Made by a program: the position numbers and the translations under genes
Notes under the pieces: model-generated
What the model saw: the letters and a program-made list of their open reading frames with translations, nothing else
Databases searched by the model: none
What the model was told of the DNA's origin: nothing
Assembly (NCBI RefSeq): GCF_004134865.1
Contig: NZ_SDPO01000003.1
Coordinates: forward strand, 310,001 to 374,000
DNA: 64,000 bases
Direction: 5' to 3'
Origin: Agromyces fucosus
GTDB lineage: Bacteria > Actinomycetota > Actinomycetes > Actinomycetales > Microbacteriaceae
Shown: one piece after another, positions 16,971 to 24,970 of the stretch
Layout: each line of letters starts with the position of its first letter
Position numbering within the stretch: the first letter of the stretch is position 1

Positions 16971-18308
16971 TCATTGGCCGCGCAGGTCGTAGACCCGCTT
17001 GTACTTGCCCTCGCTGCGGGGGAGGGCTCCCGGCTCCTCCAGTTGCACGGCGACGGTCGAGCCGATGCCCTCCTTGATGCGCTTGGCGAGCACGACCGTG
17101 GCGGCCTGGCAGACCTCGACCGAGAGGTCGGGGTGCCGCTCGATGCGCACGGTCATGTCGTCCATGGTGCCGGTGCGGCGCAGCTCGAGGATGAAGTGCG
17201 GCGTGAGCTGCTCGATGCCGAGCACGATCTCCTCGATCTGCGTGGGGAAGAGGTTCACGCCGCGCAGGATGATCATGTCGTCGTTGCGGCCCGTGATCTT
17301 CTCGATGCGGCGCATGCCGGGCCGGGCGGTGCCGGGCAGCAGGCGCGTGAGGTCGCGCGTCCGGTACCGGATCACCGGGAACGCCTCCTTCGTGAGCGAG
17401 GTGAAGACGAGCTCGCCCATCTCGCCGTCGGCGAGCTGGGCGCCCGTGTCGCCGTCGATGATCTCGGGCAGGAAGTGGTCCTCCCAGAGGTGCGGGCCGT
17501 CCTTCGTCTCGAGGCACTCGTTGCCGACGCCGGGGCCCATGACCTCGCTGAGGCCGTAGATGTCGAGCGCATCGATGCCGAGGCGCTGCTCGAGCTCGTG
17601 CCGCATCTCGTTCGTCCACGGCTCGGCGCCCAGCACGGCGACCTTCAGCGAGGTCGAGCGCGGGTCGATGCCCTGCTCGACCATGCAGTCGGCGATCGTC
17701 AGCAGGTAGCTCGGCGTGCAGAGGATCGCGTCGGGCTCGAAGTCGAGGATGAGCTGCACCTGGCGCGCGGTCTGGCCGCCCGACATCGGGATGACGGTCG
17801 CGCCGAGCTTCTCGATGCCGGCGTGCGCCCCGAGGCCGCCGGTGAAGAGCCCGTAGCCGTAGGCGTTGTGCACCTTCATGCCGGGCCGGATGCCGCTGGC
17901 CCGAAGAGACCGCGCGATGAGCGTCGCCCAGCGGTCGAGGTCGCCCTTCGTGTAGCCCACGACGGTCGGCCTGCCCGTGGTGCCGCTCGAGGCGTGGATG
18001 CGGGCGACCTGCTCCATCGGCACGGCGAACATGCCGAACGGGTAGGTCTGGCGCAGGTCCTCCTTGGTCGTGAACGGCAGCTTCACGACGTCGGCGAGCG
18101 AGCGGATGTCGCGGGGGTGCACTCCGGCGTCGTCGAACTTCTTCGTGTAGAGCGGCACGTTCTCGTAGGCGTGCTGCACGGTCTGCCGCAGTCGCTCGAG
18201 CTGGAGCGCCTCGACCTCGGCGCGGGACATCCGCTCTTCGGGGTCGAGGGCTTCGGGTGCCGCCGGAGCGAGGCCGGAGATGGAGGGGGAGGTGGTCGTC
18301 GTCGACAC
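16971..18308 (-). CDS. paaK: Phenylacetate-CoA ligase (PaaK)
   Basis: The entry enzyme of the pathway: phenylacetate + ATP + CoA to phenylacetyl-CoA + AMP + PPi. The 445-residue length is typical of PaaK. The adenylate-forming motif SSGTTGRPTVVGY is at about 110-122, YGLSEVMGPGV follows mid-protein, and the C-terminal region has the hinge RTRDLTRLL, then KITGRNDDMIILRGVNLFP and the terminal EGKYKRV lysine region. The start is GTG at 18308. It lies 19 bp downstream of paaI on the same strand, so both are read from the divergent promoter region that holds a PaaR-like site. Confidence 0.93.
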   Translation of the reverse strand: MSTTTTSPSISGLAPAAPEALDPEERMSRAEVEALQLERLRQTVQHAYENVPLYTKKFDDAGVHPRDIRSLADVVKLPFTTKEDLRQTYPFGMFAVPMEQVARIHASSGTTGRPTVVGYTKGDLDRWATLIARSLRASGIRPGMKVHNAYGYGLFTGGLGAHAGIEKLGATVIPMSGGQTARQVQLILDFEPDAILCTPSYLLTIADCMVEQGIDPRSTSLKVAVLGAEPWTNEMRHELEQRLGIDALDIYGLSEVMGPGVGNECLETKDGPHLWEDHFLPEIIDGDTGAQLADGEMGELVFTSLTKEAFPVIRYRTRDLTRLLPGTARPGMRRIEKITGRNDDMIILRGVNLFPTQIEEIVLGIEQLTPHFILELRRTGTMDDMTVRIERHPDLSVEVCQAATVVLAKRIKEGIGSTVAVQLEEPGALPRSEGKYKRVYDLRGQ

Positions 18309-18327
18309 GGTGGCTCCTGGTGGCGGG

Positions 18328-18738
18328 TCAGATGGTGCGGTTGGTGGAGATCGAGCGGCCGCGGAACTCGGCCACGGCGTCGCCCTGGTCGTCGACGACC
18401 GTGACGTCGTAGAGGCCGGTGCGGCCGCTGCGGGCGCGGCGGCGGGCCGTCGCCGTGAGGGTCTGCCCGACGACCGTGGACTTCAGGAAGGTGATGTCGG
18501 CCCCCGCCGCCACGGTGATCGTGTGGTCTTCGTTGCAGGCGATGGCGAAGGCGGTGTCGGCGAGCGTGAAGACGAAGCCGCCGTGGGTGATGTGGAAGCC
18601 GTTCGTCATGTCGTCGCGCACCCGCATCGAGACGACCGCGTGGCCCGGCTCGTCGACCTCGACGATCATGCCGAGGGCCGCTGAGGCCTGGTCGCGCTGC
18701 ATCATTGCGCGAGTGGGAGTGGTCGCGGCATCCGCCAT
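18328..18738 (-). CDS. paaI: Hydroxyphenylacetyl-CoA-type thioesterase (PaaI)
   Basis: A 136-residue hot-dog-fold thioesterase. The catalytic region HGGFVFTLADTAFA (about 53-66) has the Asp and the HGG loop of PaaI/YdiI-like enzymes. It hydrolyses dead-end phenylacetyl-CoA derivatives and frees trapped CoA. GAGGAG six bases before the ATG sets the start. It is divergent from paaA, with a PaaR-like operator between, and is followed by paaK. Confidence 0.87.
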   Translation of the reverse strand: MADAATTPTRAMMQRDQASAALGMIVEVDEPGHAVVSMRVRDDMTNGFHITHGGFVFTLADTAFAIACNEDHTITVAAGADITFLKSTVVGQTLTATARRRARSGRTGLYDVTVVDDQGDAVAEFRGRSISTNRTI

Positions 18739-18802
18739 GTGAAGCTCCTCGTCGAGTTCATGCGTTCGCGCGCCGTTGCTGTGGCGCTCGAGATGACTAT
18801 AT

Positions 18803-18824
18803 ACTAACTGAACGATCGGTTAGT
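18803..18824. promoter_or_regulatory. PaaR-like operator in the divergent paaI/paaA region
   Basis: The 22-bp dyad has the core ACTAACTGAACG then ATCGGTTAGT. It matches the expected half-sites (ACTnACCG and CGGTnAGT with central CG) with one mismatch, the best of the three copies. On the minus strand a TATAGT -10-like box lies alongside it, so bound repressor could block both paaI-paaK and paaABCDEG. Confidence 0.72.
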
Positions 18825-18855
18825 AATGCCGAGTCCAGAGACACAGGAGTCGACG

Positions 18856-19839
18856 ATGACCTCTCCAGCAGACCTCAGCGTGGTCGATCCGGAGCTCTCC
18901 GCCGAGGAGGCCCGGTTCGCCGACCTCATCGCCGCCGACTCCCGCATCGAACCTCGCGACTGGATGCCCGATGCGTACCGCAAGACGCTGATCCGGCAGA
19001 TCAGCCAGCACGCGCACTCCGAGATCATCGGCATGCAGCCCGAGTCGAACTGGATCACGCGCGCCCCGAGCCTCAAGCGCAAGGCGATCCTCATGGCGAA
19101 GGTGCAAGACGAAGCGGGCCACGGGCTCTACCTCTACTCGGCGGCGCAGACCCTCGGCATCACGCGTGAAGAGATGATGGACCAGCTCATCACCGGTCGC
19201 GCGCGCTACTCGTCGATCTTCAACTACCCGACGCCGACGTGGGCCGACATGGGGGCCATCGGATGGCTCGTCGACGGCGCCGCGATCTGCAACCAGGTGC
19301 CGCTCTGCCGCGCCTCGTACGGGCCGTACGGCCGGGCGATGGTGCGCATCTGCAAAGAGGAGTCGTTCCACCAGCGGCAGGGGTTCGAGATCCTGCTCGA
19401 GCTCATGCAGGGCACCGACGCCCAGCGGCAGATGGCGCAGGACGCCGTGAACCGCTGGTATTGGCCCGCGCTGCAGATGTTCGGCCCGCCCGACGACCAG
19501 TCGCCCAACTCCGCGCAGTCGATGGCGTGGAACATCAAGCGCTTCTCGAACGACGAACTGCGCCAGCGCTTCGTCGGCATGCTCGTGCCGCAGGCCGAGG
19601 TCATGGGTGTGACGCTGCCCGACCCGAACCTGCGCTTCAACGAGGAGACCGGCGAGTACGACATGAGCGAGATCGACTGGACCGAGTTCGAAGAGGTGCT
19701 CGCCGGGCGCGGCCCGGCGAACGCCGAGCGCATCCGCCGACGCCGCGAGGCCCACGAAGACGGCGCCTGGGTACGCGAGGCTGCGCACGAGTACGCCCGC
19801 AAGCAGGCCGAGCGCGAGCTCGCAGGGGCGGTGGCGTGA
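18856..19839 (+). CDS. paaA: Ring-1,2-phenylacetyl-CoA epoxidase, catalytic diiron subunit PaaA
   Basis: The diiron oxygenase subunit that epoxidises the ring of phenylacetyl-CoA. 327 residues, slightly longer than the best-known homologues (about 310). The metal-ligand motif DEAGHG (about 88-93) and the second EESFH motif (about 169-173) give the E-x-x-H pairs of the ferritin-like four-helix bundle. The start at 18856 is supported by AGGAG six bases upstream; an ATG at 18826 would overlap the region next to the operator. First gene of paaABCDEG, with a one-base overlap to paaB. Confidence 0.94.
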   Translation: MTSPADLSVVDPELSAEEARFADLIAADSRIEPRDWMPDAYRKTLIRQISQHAHSEIIGMQPESNWITRAPSLKRKAILMAKVQDEAGHGLYLYSAAQTLGITREEMMDQLITGRARYSSIFNYPTPTWADMGAIGWLVDGAAICNQVPLCRASYGPYGRAMVRICKEESFHQRQGFEILLELMQGTDAQRQMAQDAVNRWYWPALQMFGPPDDQSPNSAQSMAWNIKRFSNDELRQRFVGMLVPQAEVMGVTLPDPNLRFNEETGEYDMSEIDWTEFEEVLAGRGPANAERIRRRREAHEDGAWVREAAHEYARKQAERELAGAVA

Positions 19840-20144
19840 TGTCGACACCCGGTGAGATCGGCACCGAGGCCTGGCCCCTCTGGGAGGTCTTCGTGCGCGC
19901 CAATCGCGGCCTCTCGCACGTGCACGTCGGGTCGCTCCACGCGCCCGACGCCGACATGGCCGTGCGCAATGCACGCGACCTCTACACCCGTCGCAACGAG
20001 GGCATCTCGATCTGGGTCGTGCCCGCCGACGCGATCACCACGAGCGACCCCGACGCGAAGGGCGCCTTCTTCGAGAGCCCGGCCGGCAAGAACTACCGTC
20101 ACGCGGTCTACTACACGAAGAGCGAAGGGGTGAAGCACCTGTGA
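19839..20144 (+). CDS. paaB: Phenylacetyl-CoA epoxidase subunit PaaB
   Basis: 101 residues. Contains the PaaB signature WPLWEVFVRANRGLSHVHVGSLHAPD and the downstream RRNEGISIWVVP strand. The subunit bridges PaaA-PaaC dimers in the epoxidase complex and has no catalytic residues. The ATG overlaps the paaA stop (TGATG) and the end overlaps paaC by four bases, in keeping with stoichiometric complex assembly. Confidence 0.93.
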   Translation: MSTPGEIGTEAWPLWEVFVRANRGLSHVHVGSLHAPDADMAVRNARDLYTRRNEGISIWVVPADAITTSDPDAKGAFFESPAGKNYRHAVYYTKSEGVKHL

Positions 20145-21010
20145 GCGGCGCCGACCTCGACCCGCACGGCGACGTCCACGGCGACGTCTCCGTCGACCGC
20201 CTCGCGCTCGCCGACGAGCTCGCGGGCACCGCCGCTGACGGCAGCACGGCGGTCGCATCAGAGGATGCCGCGGAGTATGCACTGCGCCTCGGCGACGACG
20301 CCCTCGTGCTCGCCCAGCAGCTCGGCATGTGGATCGCCCGCGCGCCCGAGCTCGAAGAGGACGTCGCGCTCGGCAACATCGCCCTCGACCTCATCGGGCA
20401 CGCCCGCTCGCTGCTGCACTACGCCGGCACCGCGAGCGGCCGAAGCGAGGACGACCTCGCCTACTGGCGGGATGAGCCCGAATGGCGCAACGCCTGGCTC
20501 TTCGAGCAGCCGAACGGCGACTTCGCCCACACGATCGCGCGTCAGCTCGCGGCATCCGTCTACCTGTTCGAGCTGTACGCGCGACTCGTCGACTCGGCCG
20601 ACCCGACGCTCGCGGCGATCGCCGCGAAGTCGGTGAAGGAGGTCGACTACCACCGCGACCACGCGACGCAGTGGGTCCTGCGGCTCGCGGGCGGCACGGA
20701 GGAGTCGCGTCGCCGCATGCTTCTCGCGATCATCGACGTCTGGCCCTACGTCGACGAGCTGTTCGACGACGACGAGCTCGTCGAGCGCCTCGCCGCGGCA
20801 GGGATCGCGGTGCTGCCGTCGACGCTGCGCCCGGCGTTCGACGCCGTCATCGATGAGGTCTTCGCCGAGGCCGCGCTCGAGCGCCCGGCCGGTCGCACCG
20901 CGTTCATCGCCTCGGGCGGCGGGCGTCGCGGCAGCCACACCGAGCACCTCGGGCCGCTCCTCGCCGAGATGCAGGTGCTCGCCCGAGCCCACCCGGGGGC
21001 GTCGTGGTGA
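20141..21010 (+). CDS. paaC: Phenylacetyl-CoA epoxidase structural subunit PaaC
   Basis: 289 residues, longer than usual (about 250) because of a roughly 40-residue acidic, low-complexity N-terminal extension. The ferritin-like core has NIALDLIGHARSLLHYAG (about 85-102) and SVKEVDYHRDHATQWVLRL. PaaC pairs with PaaA and stabilises it; it lacks a full diiron site. The GTG start overlaps paaB by four bases. Confidence 0.92.
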   Translation: MSGADLDPHGDVHGDVSVDRLALADELAGTAADGSTAVASEDAAEYALRLGDDALVLAQQLGMWIARAPELEEDVALGNIALDLIGHARSLLHYAGTASGRSEDDLAYWRDEPEWRNAWLFEQPNGDFAHTIARQLAASVYLFELYARLVDSADPTLAAIAAKSVKEVDYHRDHATQWVLRLAGGTEESRRRMLLAIIDVWPYVDELFDDDELVERLAAAGIAVLPSTLRPAFDAVIDEVFAEAALERPAGRTAFIASGGGRRGSHTEHLGPLLAEMQVLARAHPGASW

Positions 21011-21564
21011 CCGCGGCAGTGGCGCAGCGCGCCGAGGCATCCGCTGCATCCGTCGCCCGGCCGGTGCCGAGCGACCCGGCCTCCGCGCGCGTGTGGGAGG
21101 TCGCGGCGACCGTGACGGACCCCGAGATCCCCGTGCTCACGATCGAAGACCTGGGCGTGCTGCGCTCGGTCGAGATCGGCGACGACGGCGCCGTTCGCGT
21201 GCAGCTGACGCCGACGTACAGCGGATGTCCCGCGCTCGACGCCATGCGCGACGACGTGCTGCTCGCGCTCACGCACGCCGGGTACGACGACGTTCGCGTC
21301 GATCTCGTGCTCGCACCCGCGTGGACCACCGACTGGATGAGCGAAGCGGGCAAGGAGAAGCTGCGCACCTACGGCATCCAGGCGCCGACCGGCAGCGCCG
21401 CCGCCCGCCCGGCCGGACCCGTGCGCGTGCAGCTCGCCGTGAAGTGCCCCCGTTGCGACTCGCTCAACACCCGCGAACTCGCCCGCTTCGGCTCGACGTC
21501 GTGCAAGGCCCTCTACGAGTGCCGCGACTGCCTCGAGCCGTTCGACTACTTCAAGGTGCTCTGA
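21007..21564 (+). CDS. paaD: Phenylacetyl-CoA epoxidase maturation protein PaaD
   Basis: 185 residues. The N-terminal MIP18/DUF59 domain has VTDPEIPVLTIEDLGVLR and the Cys-containing YSGCPALDAM. The C-terminal zinc ribbon has CPRCDS and CRDC. PaaD is thought to help mature the metal or Fe-S centres of the epoxidase system. Two adjacent GTG codons (21004, 21007) can start it; the second gives the four-base overlap seen elsewhere in this operon. Confidence 0.92.
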   Translation: MTAAVAQRAEASAASVARPVPSDPASARVWEVAATVTDPEIPVLTIEDLGVLRSVEIGDDGAVRVQLTPTYSGCPALDAMRDDVLLALTHAGYDDVRVDLVLAPAWTTDWMSEAGKEKLRTYGIQAPTGSAAARPAGPVRVQLAVKCPRCDSLNTRELARFGSTSCKALYECRDCLEPFDYFKVL

Positions 21565-22760
21565 TGGCCGCCCGCAACCTGGGGTCGACGGCGACCCCGA
21601 CGGCGACGTCGGCGGATGCCGCCGTCGCTTCGGCGTTCCTGCAGAGCACGGTCGGCGGCGAGCACGTCGCCAAGCGCCGACGTGCGCGCTTCCACTCGCT
21701 CGAGGTCGCCGAGGTGCGCCCGCTCACGGCCGATGCCGTCGAAGTCACCTTCGCCGTGCCCGACGAGCTTGCCGACGACTACACCTACCTGCCCGGCCAG
21801 TACGTCGCGCTCCGCAAGGACTTCGACGGGCACGAGCTGCGACGCAGCTACTCGATCTGCCGCCCGCCGGTACGCGGCAGCGTCTCGGTCGCGATCAAGC
21901 GCGACCTCGGCGGACTGTTCTCGACGTGGGCGAACACCGAGCTCGTCGCCGGCGACCGGCTCGACGTGATGAGCCCGCAGGGCACCTTCACCTCCACCCT
22001 CGACGCGCTCGACGGCAAGCACGTCGTCGGCATCGCTGCGGGGTCGGGCATCACCCCGCTCATGGCGCTCGCCCACACGGTACTGTCGCGCTCCGCGACA
22101 TCCGAGTTCGAGCTCGTCTACACGAACCGCTCGACGCTCGACGTGATGTTCCTCGAGGAGCTCGCCGAGCTGAAGGACCGATACCCGTCGCGACTCGCGC
22201 TGCACCACGTGCTCTCGCGCGAGCAGCGCACGGCGCCGCTCCTGTCGGGGCGCATCGACGCCGAGAAGCTCGACCGCATGCTCGACGTGCTCATTCGCCC
22301 CGAGACGGTCGACGAGTGGTTCCTCTGCGGCCCGTTCGAGCTCGTGCAGCTCGCCCGCGACACGCTCGAAGCGCGCGGGGTTCCCGCCAAGCACGTGCGC
22401 TACGAACTCTTCACGACCGACGCCGACCGGGTCGAGCCGCGCCACGGCCGCCCGGTCGTGGTCGAGCGCGGCGAGCCGACGGTCGCGATCGAGTTCACGC
22501 TCGACGGCCAGTCGACGAGCGTCGAGAGTCCCGTGAGCGCGAACGAGTCGATCCTCAACGCGGCCCTGCGCGTGCGGCCCGATGTGCCGTTCGCGTGCGC
22601 CGGGGGAGTGTGCGGCACGTGCCGTGCGCGCGTCATCGAGGGCAGCGTCGCCATGACCGAGAACTACGCCCTCGAACCCGACGAGCTCGAGCGCGGCTAC
22701 GTGCTCACCTGCCAGTCGCACCCCAAGTCCGACCGGGTCGTCGTCGACTACGACGTCTGA
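21564..22760 (+). CDS. paaE: Phenylacetyl-CoA epoxidase reductase subunit PaaE
   Basis: 398 residues. A ferredoxin-NADP reductase-like module has the FAD motif RRSYSICRPP and the NAD(P)-binding GIAAGSGITPLMAL. It is followed by a C-terminal plant-type [2Fe-2S] domain with ligands CAGGVCGTCRA and a fourth Cys in VLTCQSHP. It passes electrons from NADPH to the PaaA diiron centre. A roughly 40-residue N-terminal extension rich in Ala/Thr precedes the conserved FHSLEVAEVRPLT start. The ATG overlaps the paaD stop. An ATG further in could be the true start, but none has a better ribosome-binding site. Confidence 0.92.
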   Translation: MAARNLGSTATPTATSADAAVASAFLQSTVGGEHVAKRRRARFHSLEVAEVRPLTADAVEVTFAVPDELADDYTYLPGQYVALRKDFDGHELRRSYSICRPPVRGSVSVAIKRDLGGLFSTWANTELVAGDRLDVMSPQGTFTSTLDALDGKHVVGIAAGSGITPLMALAHTVLSRSATSEFELVYTNRSTLDVMFLEELAELKDRYPSRLALHHVLSREQRTAPLLSGRIDAEKLDRMLDVLIRPETVDEWFLCGPFELVQLARDTLEARGVPAKHVRYELFTTDADRVEPRHGRPVVVERGEPTVAIEFTLDGQSTSVESPVSANESILNAALRVRPDVPFACAGGVCGTCRARVIEGSVAMTENYALEPDELERGYVLTCQSHPKSDRVVVDYDV

Positions 22761-22809
22761 CGCCGATACCCTGCGAACGGGTCGATGGAGACCCCGCGAA
22801 CGGAGCATC

Positions 22810-23595
22810 ATGATCGAACTCACCGTGACCGACGGCGTGGCCGAGGTCGTGCTGAACGCCCCTGAGAAGCTCAATGCGCTCGACGAATCGGCGATCGGAG
22901 AGCTCGCAGCGGCCTACGCCGAAGCCGAGCGGATGGCGCAGGCCGGCGACATCCGCGCGCTCGTGCTGCGCGGCGAGGGGCGCGCCTTCTGCGCCGGTCG
23001 CGACATCTCGGGCGTCGACCCGCGCGAGGACGACGTGCTCGGCTACCTCGGCGGCCTCGTCGAGCCGCTCCTGCAGCGTATGGCCGGCATCGCCGTGCCG
23101 ACGTTCGCGGTCGCGCACGGCGCGTGCCTCGGTGTGGGACTCGGTCTGCTCATCGCCTCCGACATCGTCTACGTCGCCGACACCGCGAAGATCGGCTCGC
23201 CGTTCGCGAACCTCGGCGCGACGCTCGACTCGGGTGGCCACGCCCTCTTCGTCGAGCGACTCGGCGCGCACCGCACCCTGGATCTCATCGTCACCGGCCG
23301 GCTCATGTCGGGCGCCGAAGCGGTCGCGGCCGGCCTCTTCTCGCAGGTCTTCGCCGCCGACGAGGTGACGGATGCCACCCGCTCCGCGGCCCGCGCCGCG
23401 GCATCCGGGGCCACCCAGGCCTTCATCGCCTCGAAGCGCCTCGTCGCCGCGCTTCGCGACGACCGGCTCGGACTCTGGGCGTCGATGGCCGAGGAGAACC
23501 GCGCGCAGGCCGCCCTCTGCGACACCGCCGACTACCGTGAGGGCTTCGCGGCGTTCCAGGAGAAGCGCAAGCCCGAGTTCACCGGGCGCGGCTGA
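22810..23595 (+). CDS. paaG: 1,2-epoxyphenylacetyl-CoA isomerase (PaaG)
   Basis: 261 residues, crotonase fold. The oxyanion strand is FCAGRDISGVD. The position of the first hydratase Glu is occupied by Gly (VGLGLL) while Asp140 in TLDSGGH is kept. This matches PaaG, whose conserved Asp isomerises the ring epoxide to oxepin-CoA and acts on later unsaturated intermediates. It follows paaE by 49 bp with weak GGAG spacing. It is the last gene of the operon; the second palindrome copy lies about 60 bp downstream. Confidence 0.83.
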   Translation: MIELTVTDGVAEVVLNAPEKLNALDESAIGELAAAYAEAERMAQAGDIRALVLRGEGRAFCAGRDISGVDPREDDVLGYLGGLVEPLLQRMAGIAVPTFAVAHGACLGVGLGLLIASDIVYVADTAKIGSPFANLGATLDSGGHALFVERLGAHRTLDLIVTGRLMSGAEAVAAGLFSQVFAADEVTDATRSAARAAASGATQAFIASKRLVAALRDDRLGLWASMAEENRAQAALCDTADYREGFAAFQEKRKPEFTGRG

Positions 23596-23657
23596 GCCCT
23601 GCACTTCAATTCGGGCTGGCGTGCCGGGGTTCTGAATCGGTTGACGTTCCTGATTCG

Positions 23658-23701
23658 GGTATGCCAATTCCCCCTCATCGATGAGGGGGAACTGGCATAC
23701 C
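23658..23701. repeat. 44-bp near-perfect palindrome, copy 2 (end of paaABCDEG operon)
   Basis: Same sequence as the element at 10474-10519 apart from one base in the left arm (AATT instead of AGTT) and the outermost pairs. It lies between convergent paaG and mnhG, again at the end of a phenylacetate operon, and can form a loop-free hairpin with the TTCCCCCTCATCGATGAGGG core. Probably a bidirectional terminator or a member of a dispersed palindromic repeat family. Confidence 0.8.
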
Positions 23702-23748
23702 GAACAGCGGGATGCACGTGTTGCGAGGTGCGGCTTCTGCCCTGCCGG

Positions 23749-24102
23749 TCAGCGACCCGTCTGATCGTGCTCGGCGATGTCGCGGTCGAGGTCGTCTTCG
23801 ATGAGTAGATCGCGGCGCACGTGATCGCTGCGGTACGCCGAGCGGCCGAGCATGTGCGCGGTCATCGGCTGGGTGAGCAGCTGGAACGTCATCACGAGCA
23901 CCACGGTGGTGAGTACGCCCCATGTCGGCACCTGGACGACGATCGCGACGAGCACGGTCGCGAGGCCCAGCACCTGCGGCTTCGTCGCGGCGTGCAGCCG
24001 GGTCAGCACGTCGGGGAAGCGCACGATGCCGATGCCCGCGGCCATCGAGAGGAACGCGCTCACCAAGATGAGCAGCCCGACAGCGATCTCGGCCGCGCTC
24101 AC
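23749..24102 (-). CDS. mnhG: Na+/H+ antiporter subunit MnhG (MrpG)
   Basis: 117 residues with three membrane helices and the PhaG/MnhG signature GIVRFPDVLTRLHAATKPQVLG. Small subunit of the Mrp complex that exchanges cytoplasmic Na+ (or K+) for external H+. The C-terminal 30 residues are hydrophilic and charged. The GTG at 24102 overlaps mnhF by four bases; longer frames upstream lie inside mnhF. Last gene of the operon. Confidence 0.87.
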   Translation of the reverse strand: MSAAEIAVGLLILVSAFLSMAAGIGIVRFPDVLTRLHAATKPQVLGLATVLVAIVVQVPTWGVLTTVVLVMTFQLLTQPMTAHMLGRSAYRSDHVRRDLLIEDDLDRDIAEHDQTGR

Positions 24103-24371
24103 GAGGCATCCTGCTTCGCCATGAACCGTGCGATCGAGATCGAGCCGACGACCGCGAACATCGCGAGCACGAGCATGACCACGAGGGTGTCGGTGTGCTT
24201 GTTGATCGCCATCTCGGCGCCGAGCGCGCAGATCGCGATGGCGAGCAGTACGTCGGTCGCGAGCGCCCGGTCGAGGATCGACGGCCCGCGGATGATGCGG
24301 TAGACGGCGGCGAGCGCGCCGATGCCGAACATGATGCCCGCCAGCAGGCTGACGATCTGGAGGAAGGTCAT
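24099..24371 (-). CDS. mnhF: Na+/H+ antiporter subunit MnhF (MrpF)
   Basis: 90 residues, three membrane helices, with the MrpF signature YRIIRGPSILDRALATDVLL and IAICALGAEMAINKHTDTLV. The acidic residue after RGPS-ILDR lies in the family's proposed ion path. Four-base overlaps on both sides tie it to mnhE and mnhG. Confidence 0.88.
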   Translation of the reverse strand: MTFLQIVSLLAGIMFGIGALAAVYRIIRGPSILDRALATDVLLAIAICALGAEMAINKHTDTLVVMLVLAMFAVVGSISIARFMAKQDAS

Positions 24372-24970
24372 GAGTCCGATCCCTTCGACTTCGGGCTGAG
24401 CGCACGGCGTTCGCGACGGGCCTCGCGCACCGAGACGGCCTGGGCGTGGCTGCCGATCGCGAGCACGATGCGCTCCTCGGTGCCGAGCACGGCGCTGCGC
24501 ACTCGATCGATGTCGGCCTGGGTGCGGGTGCCGAGGGCGTGCAGGTAGAGCAGCCCGCGCTCGCGGTCGATGTCGACGACGACCGTGCCCGGCACGACCG
24601 AGATGGCCTCGGCCGTCAGGGTCGTGACGAGGTCGGAGCGGGTCAGCAGTTGCACGGCGATGATCGAGTTCATCGGCTTCCAGCGCGAGTCGATCGCGAG
24701 CACCGCGACCTGCAGCGACGCGACGGTCACGTCGAACATCATGCGGAGGCCGAGCAGGAGGCCCCGCCACGGGTTGAACCGGCCGCTCAGCAGCACGGGC
24801 GGCAGGTAGAGCACCCGGGTCACGCCGATCGCCAGCAGGATGCCGGTTACCACGGTGAGCACGGTGACCTGGTCCCAGAGGAACACCCACAGGAAGACGA
24901 GGGCGACGAGGAGCGGCAGCTGCCGCCAGACCGAGCGCCAGCGTGAGACATCCGCTGCAGCATGCGTCAT
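24368..24970 (-). CDS. mnhE: Na+/H+ antiporter subunit MnhE (MrpE)
   Basis: 200 residues, longer than typical MrpE (about 160) because of a basic Arg/Lys/Ser-rich C-terminal tail (RREARRERRALSPKSKGSDS-like region). The core shows two or three N-terminal helices, then SRWKPMNSIIAVQL, SVVPGTVVVDIDRERGLLYLHAL, the hallmark cytosolic domain. Overlaps mnhD and mnhF by four bases each. Confidence 0.85.
   Translation of the reverse strand: MTHAAADVSRWRSVWRQLPLLVALVFLWVFLWDQVTVLTVVTGILLAIGVTRVLYLPPVLLSGRFNPWRGLLLGLRMMFDVTVASLQVAVLAIDSRWKPMNSIIAVQLLTRSDLVTTLTAEAISVVPGTVVVDIDRERGLLYLHALGTRTQADIDRVRSAVLGTEERIVLAIGSHAQAVSVREARRERRALSPKSKGSDS

Noticed and set aside
16974..18404. 476-codon plus-strand ORF opposite paaK
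   Set aside because: Antisense shadow of an obvious PaaK; composition dominated by Ala, Arg, Asp and Val without motifs.
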